A stretch of DNA of 64,000 nucleotides from Cyanobium sp. E1_MAG_00006 (GTDB lineage Bacteria; Cyanobacteriota; Cyanobacteriia; PCC-6307; Cyanobiaceae). This document shows positions 57,031 through 64,000 of this stretch, in pieces. Position 1 is the stretch's first letter; every line of letters begins with the position of its first letter. A model generated the notes under the pieces. The model saw nothing but the letters and a program-made list of their open reading frames with translations. It was not told the DNA's origin and searched no databases. The position numbers and the translations under genes are program-made. The stretch lies in the NCBI GenBank assembly GCA_027488975.1, contig JAIYAQ010000013.1, positions 93,398 to 157,397 on the forward strand, written 5' to 3'.

Positions 57031-57488
57031 TTGGCAGCCAGCAGACGGTTGACGATCAGGTCACCGAGCTTGTCGGCATCACCCTTGAGCTGACTGAGGG
57101 CCGACTCCCGTTGGGCGTCGATCTCACGCCGGGCCTGCTCCCGGGTGGCGTTGGCGTCTGCCGTAGCAGCTGCCAGAGCTTCGCGGTAGAGCTTGTCGGA
57201 ATCCTGCTCCGCTTCGAGAATCAGCTTCTGGGTTGCCACGCGGGCATCCTTGAGCTGTTCCTTGAGGTCCGCCTCAAGACGCTCAACCTGGGCAAGCTTC
57301 TGCTTGGCCTCGGCACGGCTGGTGGTGATGTAGCCCTCACGCTCTTCCACGACCCGACCAACGGGACGGAAGAACAGGGCATTGAGAATGAAGGTGAGGA
57401 GCACCACCTGCACCGCCATCAGCGGCAGGGTGGCATCGAGGTCAAACAGACCTCCCTCCGTTGCACCTAGCAGTAGCCAGCTGGTCAT
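57027..57488 (-). CDS. ATP synthase Fo subunit b'
   Basis: The 153-residue protein is the second stalk subunit found in photosynthetic bacteria. It has an N-terminal transmembrane helix ([22 protein letters not shown], about 18-40) with the conserved [14 protein letters not shown] after it and a charged coiled coil. It overlaps atpF by ATGA and follows atpE across 132 bp that contain a strong hairpin. Names used include atpG and atpF2; I leave the symbol blank. Confidence 0.94.
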   Translation of the reverse strand: MTSWLLLGATEGGLFDLDATLPLMAVQVVLLTFILNALFFRPVGRVVEEREGYITTSRAEAKQKLAQVERLEADLKEQLKDARVATQKLILEAEQDSDKLYREALAAATADANATREQARREIDAQRESALSQLKGDADKLGDLIVNRLLAAK

Positions 57489-57572
57489 GAGGCGGGGGTG
57501 CGGGCGGGTGATCCGGGGTAGTCCGGAGGGCCGTCAAGCGGCCAAAAAGCAGGAAGGGCTGGGATGTGGGAA

Positions 57573-57601
57573 GGGGCTGACCACCATTGGTGGTCGGCCC
57601 C
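57573..57601 (-). repeat. Strong hairpin after atpE
   Basis: GGGGCTGACCACC (57573-57585) and GGTGGTCGGCCCC (57589-57601) form a 13-bp stem with one G-T pair and a 3-nt loop, about 20 nt downstream of the atpE stop on the minus strand. There is no T tract. It could protect the atpE 3' end or partly terminate transcription before b'. Confidence 0.85.
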
Positions 57602-57620
57602 CACTCACCTCCGTTCGCGA

Positions 57621-58028
<408 letters not shown>

Positions 58029-58036
58029 TCAGTGGG

Positions 58037-58765
58037 TCAGTGGTGCTCTTCGTGCACCGCTTCACCGATGTAGTTACCGGCGAGGGTGGCAAAGATCAGG
58101 GCCTGGATGGCGCTGGTGAACAGGCCCAGGAACATGGCCGGAAGGGGAACGAACAAGGGCACCAGGAAGGCCAGCACACCCACCACCAATTCGTCCGCAA
58201 GGATGTTGCCGAACAGACGGAAAGACAGCGAGAGCGGCTTGGTAAAATCCTCGATGATTTTGAACGGGAGCATGATCGGGGTGGGCTCCACGTAGTACTC
58301 GAAGTACCGGAATCCCTTACGGCTCAAACCTGCGTAGAAGTAGGAGAGCGACACCAGCAGAGCCAGGGCCACCGTGGTGTTGATATCTGCTGTGGGAGCC
58401 CCGAGCTCACCGTTGGGCAGATGAATCAGCTTCCAGGGCACCAGAGCGCCACCCCAGTTGCTCACAAAGATGAACAGCAGCAACGTGCCGATAAAGGGGA
58501 GCCAGTCGCGGTAGGCCTTCTCACCGATCTGCTCGCGGGCAAGATCGCGGATGTAATCCCAGAGGAATTCCAGAAGATTCTGGACACCACGGGGATCCCG
58601 CTCCATCTTGCGGGTACCCACCACCACGAGGGCCAGCAGGGCACCGATCACGACCCAGGAGCTCAGGAACACCTGGCCGTGGATCTTCAGATTCCCGAGC
58701 TGCCAGTAGAGGTGTTGACCCACCTCCAGTTCGGCAAAGGGAAGAGCAAGTGGCAAGGGAACCAT
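58037..58765 (-). CDS. atpB: ATP synthase Fo subunit a
   Basis: The 242-residue membrane protein has about five to six helices and the conserved Arg-containing proton-channel helix in [18 protein letters not shown]. The N-terminal segment [22 protein letters not shown] is typical of cyanobacterial and plastid subunit a. The gene follows atpI by 60 bp in the atp operon. Note the alternative plastid-style name atpI for this subunit. Confidence 0.96.
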   Translation of the reverse strand: MVPLPLALPFAELEVGQHLYWQLGNLKIHGQVFLSSWVVIGALLALVVVGTRKMERDPRGVQNLLEFLWDYIRDLAREQIGEKAYRDWLPFIGTLLLFIFVSNWGGALVPWKLIHLPNGELGAPTADINTTVALALLVSLSYFYAGLSRKGFRYFEYYVEPTPIMLPFKIIEDFTKPLSLSFRLFGNILADELVVGVLAFLVPLFVPLPAMFLGLFTSAIQALIFATLAGNYIGEAVHEEHH

Positions 58766-58825
58766 CTGGCTGGAAGTTCGGTGTCGCAGGAGCGACGGTT
58801 GAGGGGAAACCGGCGAGGCCGGAGC

Positions 58826-59326
58826 TCAGGTCTCGGAAAAGGCCTGGAGAATCAGAGCGGGCTTGTAGAGCAGGAAGCCGAGCAGAGCCGGCAACAGATC
58901 GAGCTGGGGGATTCGGGCTCCCGCCAGCACAAGCACCACTGGGACGAGCAGCTGGGTCTTGCCGACCTTCTTCGAGCCATTGCCGAGCTTGCCAACACTG
59001 CGGGCGAGAAGCCGCAGATAGAGCACTCCGCCCAAGGCGCCCACCAGCAGGCTGGCGGCCGTATGGAGGCTGAAGACCAGGGCCGTGATGGACACCGCCA
59101 GGGCGGAGACGATCAGAGTGGCCAGGATCAGGCGCCGCTGAAGCTGCGCGTAGTCGTCGGGCGAACCAGACGACGGGGGTTTCAGAGCCGAATCGGGGCT
59201 GATGGAAGCTTCAACACCGCTCTCCGCCTCGATCTCAACCCCCTCGAGGGGATCAGTTTCAGGGGGGTTCACGGGTGAGGCCTGCAAACGCGCCGAGGCT
59301 CTGAAAAGGCGCGCGGAATCTATCAC
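58826..59326 (-). CDS. atpI: ATP synthase protein I (Atp1)
   Basis: The 166-residue protein has a long acidic N-terminal region (about 1-65) and about four hydrophobic helices: RRLILATLIVSALAVSITAL, LLVGALGGVLYLRLLARSVG, QLLVPVVLVLAGARI and LLPALLGFLLYKPALILQAF. This is the AtpI/Atp1 family, linked to assembly of the c-ring (family knowledge). The GTG at 59326 overlaps the stop of the upstream methyltransferase gene (GTGA); a GTG at 59272 would give a shorter N-terminus. It is the first gene of the atp operon proper. Confidence 0.85.
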   Translation of the reverse strand: MIDSARLFRASARLQASPVNPPETDPLEGVEIEAESGVEASISPDSALKPPSSGSPDDYAQLQRRLILATLIVSALAVSITALVFSLHTAASLLVGALGGVLYLRLLARSVGKLGNGSKKVGKTQLLVPVVLVLAGARIPQLDLLPALLGFLLYKPALILQAFSET

Positions 59327-60543
59327 GCAGCCTTGCCACCAGGGGGGCGAAGCAGTAGAACCTGCGCCCCCTGCAGTTCCCTTGCCACAGCAACGATCCG
59401 GGCCGATTCCCAGCCCAGCGGCAGCGCGGCCAGGGGCGTTCCTGCTGGAGCAAGCTCGAGAGATTGCATCAGGGCCAGGCCATCGGCGCTCAGGTCCAGG
59501 GGGGCCATATCGGAATCGAGTAGGGCCGCACCGGGCCAACCCCAGAGGCAGCGGTTGCGCTCCCCGGTTGCCGCCAGCAATTGGGGAGTATCAGCCCAGT
59601 CGTGGCGCGGCAAGTCCCCCTTGGACAGGAAGAACTCGAAGTGGCTGATGTCGGGGTCGAGATCTTCCACCAGTTGCCACTGGGCCCGGCTGGGCAGAGC
59701 CTGGGCCCGCTCCAGCAACTCGCCGCACAGCAGACGGCTGGGATCCCACACCTTCGGATTGGAGAAGCCGGCGAACTGCAGGTCAGCAGAGTCCACAAAG
59801 GCGAACAGCCGCTCGAGGTTGTAGCTGGTCTCCTGGGGATGGAGATACATGTCTGCGAAGTTCGCATCGGCTGCACAGTCGATCGCCCAACGCTGCTCGT
59901 GGTTCCGGCGCAGCCGGTTGTGCTCTGGCAACTCCGCGAACAGTTGCCGGCCCAGCCGCAGCCCCTGCTCGCCGGTGCCCACACCCATGGCGCTGAGCGC
60001 CCGTTGGGTGCGGTGAATCTCCCAGCGCCCCCCATCGGCGTAGAGGAACAGGTGCAGCAGGCCACCGGGTTTCAACAGCGCAGCCAGGGCCTGGAGACCA
60101 GCTTCCGGTTCGCGCAGGTGGTGCAGCACCCCCACCGAGTTGATGTAGTCGAAGGGGCCCTCGCCCTCCAGCTCCAGCAGGCTGCGGTTCTCCACCCGCA
60201 CGCTGGCCTGGCGCCCACCACCGGAGCGGCGCAGCCGCTCGCGGGCCACCTCCAGGGTGCCGGGCGAGATGTCCACCGCCAGGATCTCGGCACCGGGATT
60301 GAGGTGGGCCAGGTAATCGGTACTCACTCCAGTACCGCAGCCCGCATCGAGGATGCGTAGGGGCTGGTCCGCACCAGCAGGGACCGGCAGGCCACCCGTA
60401 CAGGCGGCATAGGCCGTATCGACACACCAGCGCCAGTTGTATCCAGGCGGGGGGCCGTCCTGGAGGGGATCACCGGGATAGGGAAAACGGTCGTAGAAGG
60501 CGCTCACCACCGGCGTGGCGGCATCGGCTGGGGCCTGGGTCAT
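59323..60543 (-). CDS. Class I SAM-dependent methyltransferase upstream of atpI
   Basis: The 406-residue product has the methyltransferase fold with motif I LRILDAGCGTGVSTDYLAHL, the acidic motif II ILAVDISPGTLEVA and the post-motif YINSVGVLHHLREPEAGL. The N-terminal segment FYDRFPYPGDPLQDGPPPGYNW is a marker of a cyanobacterial family of long methyltransferases. A C-terminal domain of about 170 residues (from NFADMYLHPQETSYNL) is unrecognised. Its stop overlaps the atpI start by GTGA, so it is probably translated with the atp operon. Substrate unknown. Confidence 0.85.
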   Translation of the reverse strand: MTQAPADAATPVVSAFYDRFPYPGDPLQDGPPPGYNWRWCVDTAYAACTGGLPVPAGADQPLRILDAGCGTGVSTDYLAHLNPGAEILAVDISPGTLEVARERLRRSGGGRQASVRVENRSLLELEGEGPFDYINSVGVLHHLREPEAGLQALAALLKPGGLLHLFLYADGGRWEIHRTQRALSAMGVGTGEQGLRLGRQLFAELPEHNRLRRNHEQRWAIDCAADANFADMYLHPQETSYNLERLFAFVDSADLQFAGFSNPKVWDPSRLLCGELLERAQALPSRAQWQLVEDLDPDISHFEFFLSKGDLPRHDWADTPQLLAATGERNRCLWGWPGAALLDSDMAPLDLSADGLALMQSLELAPAGTPLAALPLGWESARIVAVARELQGAQVLLLRPPGGKAA

Positions 60544-60719
60544 GGAGCGACGGAAGACAAGCGGCGCCAGGCCTGAAGGGGGGCCTGAACGGCCGAGCTT
60601 TTCATGGCCACCCCCGCTGGCGGCGGCCCAATCCCATCAGGCTGCAAACATTTGTTCATGGGCTGCCGGGAGGCCAGAGGGCCAGCCGTAACGTGCCTTG
60701 GCCCGGTTCGCTCTCCTCA

Positions 60720-63700
60720 ATGACTGTGACCGCCAGCAGCGGCAGCAGCAGGGTTGCACCCCAGCGCTATGACACCCTGCCGCTTTCCAGCGTCCGTCAG
60801 GCGGAACAGCAGGATCGATTCCCCGATGGCGGCGAGCTCAACACGCTCGTCAACTTCTTCCAAAGCGGCCAGCTGCGTCTCGAGGCCGCCCGTCGCCTCT
60901 CGGCCAACGCCGAGGCGATCGTGGCCAGGGCCGCCAACCGCATTTTTGTGGGTGGCACTCCGCTCTCCTACCTGGACGCGCCCCTGACGCCGGTGAGCGC
61001 CCCTGGCGCCACCCCGCTGGCCGCCGATCAGGCCGCCTTCCAGCGGTCCGTGCAGACCTTTGCCGGTGCAGCCGGCAGCAGCAAGTCCGGCAATGTGCTC
61101 ACCCGGCTCCTGGAAGGTGCCGGCGGCGATGCCGACGTCCGTGTGGTTCTCCCAACGGGCTTCAATCCGATTTCGGTGGCCCGCTACGGCACCGAGCGGA
61201 TGAAGAAGTCGATCCGCGACCTGGCCTGGTTCCTGCGCTACGTGGGCTACGCGGTGGTGGCCGGCGATCCCAGCATCCTCGCCGTGAATACCCGTGGCCT
61301 GCGGGACGTGCTCGAGAAGGGCTGTTCCCTAGCAGCCACCAACGTGGCCCTGCAGGAAATGCGTGCAGCCACCGCGGAGCTGATCAAGGATCTTCCGGAA
61401 GCCCGTCAGCTGCTGATCGACAGCTTCAACGTGCTGATCAAGGAACTCGACGTTCCCACCCCCTCGGCCCGCAAGCGCCTGGGCAACCCCGAGAGCCAGG
61501 GCCTGCAGCTCCCCGCTATCTACGCCCTGGGAGCCCAGGGCAAAGCCCAGCGCTTCAACATGAAGCCGGGTATGAGTGGCACCCAGAAGGCGGAGGTGGT
61601 GCGTGCTGCTTACCGCCAGGTATTCGAGCGCGACATCGTCAAGGGCTACAGCCAGGTGGTGTGCCCGGTGGAAGCCACCCAGGTGCGCCAGGGTGACATC
61701 TCCATGCGGGAGTTCATCCGCGCCCTTGGGCATAGCAAGGAATATCGCCAGCAGTTCTATGGCCGCTTCTCCAACAGCCGGGCTGTGGAACTGGCCTTCC
61801 GCCACTTCCTGGGGCGCGGGCTGAGTTCCAAGGAGGAGTTCACCCGCTACTTCGACATCGTGAGCGCCCAGGGCCTCAAGGGCCTAGTGGATGCCCTGAT
61901 CAACACCATGGAATACGCCCAGGTGTTCGGGGAAGAAACGGTGCCCTACCTGCGCGACTTGGGCGAAGAGGCCCAGGAGAGTGCGGGCTGGGGTAGCCAC
62001 CGCAAGCTGTTCCGATTCAGCGCTCCCTTTGAAGGTGCCCCCCAGTACGTCACCCTTTACGCGAGCTACCGCCAGCCCTTTGCCGACCAGCACCCCTACG
62101 GCGGCGGCAACGATCCGCTGGGCCTGAACTACGGCGCCATCTTCCCCTCAGGCACGGCCAATGTGGCCACCCGCCCGGCCCCCTTCGGCTACGACAGCCG
62201 CCGCATCTTGGTGGGCAACGGCATGCGCCAGCCGGGCCAGATGAATAGCCCCCAGTTCCGTGCCTCCACTCCCCGCAAGGTGGGGCCGAAGGTGGTGAGG
62301 CTGGAGCAGATCGCCACCGGTGGCGCCTCCGTGCCCCGCCGCGGCGGACAGCCCAGTGTGCGCAACACCGAAGCCAGCACCCAGCGCGTGATCCGCGCCG
62401 TCTATGTGCAGGTTCTCGGCAACACCGGCTATGCCGGTGAGCACAACAAGGTGGAGGAGATCAAACTCGAAAACGGCGACCTCAACCTGCGGGAGTTCGT
62501 GCGCCAAGTGGCCCGCAGCGACGCATTCCGCCGCCGCTACTGGAGTGGGCTCTACATCTGCAAAGCCATCGAGGTGATGCACCGGCGCCTGCTCGGCCGT
62601 CCCACCTTCGGACGCTGGGAGATCGATGCCTACTTCGACGTGGCCGCCCGCAAGGGCTTCTACGGGGTGGTGGACGCCATGCTGAACAGCCGCGAATACA
62701 GCGAGAGCTTCGGCGAAGACACCGTTCCCTATGAGCGGTTCATCACCCCGACTGACCTGAGCACCCGCCGCGTTCCCGCCCTCAAGCGGACCTTCAACGC
62801 AGCGGCCTATGCCGATCTCACCCCCCGTCAGCGCCCCGATGTGGCCCCTGGCAATGAGATCCGCTACGCGGGCAGCCTCACCCCCCGCAACCTGCCCGCC
62901 AAAGCCTCGGTGGTGCGCGGCGGTTGGAGTGCAACCCTCACCGGTGGCCAAACCCTTGCCCCCCAAGACGGCCTTCAGCAGGGGCCGGGTTCGGTTCAGG
63001 TGCCTCCCGCTCCCGAGCGGCGCTGGAGTGCCCCCCGCTGGCAACCCGGCGGTGGCCTGGCGGCCCCCTGGAGATCAGGCGCCACGATCACCGCACCGAC
63101 AACTGCACCAGCCGCCTTCCGCAGCGCACCCACCATCAGCGGTGGGTGGAGCGCCAGCCTGTCCACTGGCGCGGGGGCCTTCGCGGAACAACCCGGTGCC
63201 GCCATGGCCAAAGCTCTACGAGCCGGCAACCTGCAGGGCTTCAGCAAGCGCAGGAGCCTTGGCAGTGTGCTGAAGCTGGCCATGGCAGCCAGCCCCGCCG
63301 AGCAAACCCAGGCCATTGAGGCGGTGTACCGCCAACTGCTGGGGCGTCAGCCCCTGGCCTCAGAGCGGCTGGTGGATGCCGAATCCCAGCTCCGCAATGG
63401 CGAGCTGATGGTGGCCGATTTCGTGGCCAAGGTGGCCGGCAGCGAGCTGTTCAACCGACGGCTCAATCGCATGGCACCGCTCCGGGCCGCATCCGCCGCC
63501 TACTTGGCTCTGCTTGGCCGAGCCGCCCAACCGGAAGAAACCAGCCGCTTCCTGGCCACCCGCTCCAACGAGGGCCAGCGGGCCGCCCTCGAGGCCATCC
63601 TCAATGGCCAGGAGTATGCCGAGAGCTTTGGCCGGGACACCGTGCCCCACCTCAAGGGGATGGCCACCAGCGATGGCATTCCGCTCACCACGGTGAATCG

Positions 63701-63761
63701 CACTGCGGCTCTCTACGGCGGCAACGCCGCCCTGATCCCGCCCAATCGCGGCGCCATCTGA
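60720..63761 (+). CDS. apcE: Phycobilisome core-membrane linker ApcE (Lcm)
   Basis: ApcE is the terminal energy emitter and scaffold of the phycobilisome core. The 1013-residue product begins with an allophycocyanin-like domain (about 1-250) containing the chromophore-binding Cys202 in KGCSLAATNVAL and the loop insertion with SYLDAPLTPVSAPGATPL. Three linker REP domains follow: about nucleotides 61570-61990, 62360-62750 and 63290-63690, each with the pattern RAAYRQVFERD, LRNG...VADFV or FVRQVARS and the ending EYAQVFGEETVPYL-type. Arms between REP domains are Pro/Ala/Gly-rich. Three repeats predict a three-cylinder core. The gene starts ATG at 60720 and ends at an intrinsic terminator. Confidence 0.97.
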   Translation: MTVTASSGSSRVAPQRYDTLPLSSVRQAEQQDRFPDGGELNTLVNFFQSGQLRLEAARRLSANAEAIVARAANRIFVGGTPLSYLDAPLTPVSAPGATPLAADQAAFQRSVQTFAGAAGSSKSGNVLTRLLEGAGGDADVRVVLPTGFNPISVARYGTERMKKSIRDLAWFLRYVGYAVVAGDPSILAVNTRGLRDVLEKGCSLAATNVALQEMRAATAELIKDLPEARQLLIDSFNVLIKELDVPTPSARKRLGNPESQGLQLPAIYALGAQGKAQRFNMKPGMSGTQKAEVVRAAYRQVFERDIVKGYSQVVCPVEATQVRQGDISMREFIRALGHSKEYRQQFYGRFSNSRAVELAFRHFLGRGLSSKEEFTRYFDIVSAQGLKGLVDALINTMEYAQVFGEETVPYLRDLGEEAQESAGWGSHRKLFRFSAPFEGAPQYVTLYASYRQPFADQHPYGGGNDPLGLNYGAIFPSGTANVATRPAPFGYDSRRILVGNGMRQPGQMNSPQFRASTPRKVGPKVVRLEQIATGGASVPRRGGQPSVRNTEASTQRVIRAVYVQVLGNTGYAGEHNKVEEIKLENGDLNLREFVRQVARSDAFRRRYWSGLYICKAIEVMHRRLLGRPTFGRWEIDAYFDVAARKGFYGVVDAMLNSREYSESFGEDTVPYERFITPTDLSTRRVPALKRTFNAAAYADLTPRQRPDVAPGNEIRYAGSLTPRNLPAKASVVRGGWSATLTGGQTLAPQDGLQQGPGSVQVPPAPERRWSAPRWQPGGGLAAPWRSGATITAPTTAPAAFRSAPTISGGWSASLSTGAGAFAEQPGAAMAKALRAGNLQGFSKRRSLGSVLKLAMAASPAEQTQAIEAVYRQLLGRQPLASERLVDAESQLRNGELMVADFVAKVAGSELFNRRLNRMAPLRAASAAYLALLGRAAQPEETSRFLATRSNEGQRAALEAILNGQEYAESFGRDTVPHLKGMATSDGIPLTTVNRTAALYGGNAALIPPNRGAI

Positions 63762-63787
63762 GCTGCCGCCTGCCTTCATGGGCAACC

Positions 63788-63823
63788 AAAGCCCCTGGCC
63801 TAACGGCCAGGGGCTTTTATTTG
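63788..63823 (+). terminator. Intrinsic terminator of apcE
   Basis: AAAGCCCCTGGCC and GGCCAGGGGCTTT form a perfect 13-bp stem around a TAAC loop, with T residues overlapping the base, 26 bp after the apcE stop. The stem is long enough to end transcription in either direction. Confidence 0.92.
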
Positions 63824-64000
63824 CAACAGCTAGACACAAAGAATCGATCGCTTCGAGCCTTCTCCAGGGCGGAATCAAGCCACCAGATTGTTAACAACTG
63901 AGACGACTCCCACGTATTCACAACACAGCCCAAAGCCTTTGCGAGCAAAGGGGTTTGCCGATTCCGAGCGCCGTGAAGAACTGTTACCAGGCCAGGGAAG
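63824..64000. other. Intergenic tail of the window
   Basis: No gene is seen in these last 177 bp. They are more AT-rich than the coding parts. In cyanobacteria apcE is usually followed by apcA, so this is probably the apcA promoter and leader (inference). Confidence 0.45.

Overview
The window is a 64 kb piece of a GC-rich cyanobacterial chromosome. Diagnostic genes are a complete kaiABC clock, apcE (phycobilisome core-membrane linker), psbV (cytochrome c550), PSRP-3/Ycf65, ftrV, nblS and two separate ATP-synthase loci (atpD-atpC, and atpI-B-E-F'-F-H-A-G). Dense packing, many 1-4 nt gene overlaps, picocyanobacterial conserved hypotheticals (DUF1818, DUF2811, DUF3326, PSII S4 protein), an intact kaiA and high GC together suggest a Synechococcus/Cyanobium-type unicellular cyanobacterium of the high-GC freshwater or coastal lineages rather than Prochlorococcus. 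The lineage is inferred; no rRNA is present to confirm it.

Layout. 1-4043: the 3' part of nblS converging on kaiC, with kaiA-kaiB-kaiC on the minus strand. 4209-16731: housekeeping genes (rplU-rpmA, truB, yebC, nagB-like, SpoIID-like, rnz, psbV, petF, prmA, serA, PSII S4 protein), several closed by clear intrinsic terminators. 16780-22253: tRNA-Val(GAC), murD, EVE protein, small cyanobacterial hypotheticals, rpoZ. 22340-28312: Hsp70-like ATPase with a TPR-like partner, ftrV, pyrR, gpmI, secG, msrB. 28630-30892: groES-groEL under a CIRCE operator. 31071-33041: atpD-atpC and terminator.

34237-42086 is the most unusual block: a class A penicillin-binding protein carrying an N-terminal FHA domain, divergent from a tightly coupled run encoding a small membrane protein, an FHA membrane protein, a Ser/Thr kinase-like protein with a zinc ribbon, a VWA (TerY/YegL-like) protein, a PP2C phosphatase with a membrane anchor, and a proline-rich single-span protein. 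Together they look like a membrane phospho-signalling module of the kinase + VWA + PP2C type, wired by FHA domains to peptidoglycan synthesis. This is the best candidate for an undescribed system here.

42143-53195: PSRP-3, HAD hydrolase, pepP, a GTPase/nadD/nadE/ald run (NAD supply), and a minus-strand chain of overlapping genes (2OG oxygenase, ferredoxin, small protein, DUF3326, YchJ-like). 53304-60543: the main ATP-synthase operon, preceded by an overlapping SAM methyltransferase gene and containing or followed by several strong hairpins. 60720-63823: apcE and its terminator; the remaining 3' end is probably leader for a downstream allophycocyanin gene.

No insertion sequences, prophage, integrase or CRISPR array were seen. 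Starts were chosen by reading frame, family N-termini and overlap with the upstream gene. Two genes (the FHA-PBP and the HAD hydrolase) have no ATG/GTG/TTG near the point where their conserved sequence begins.
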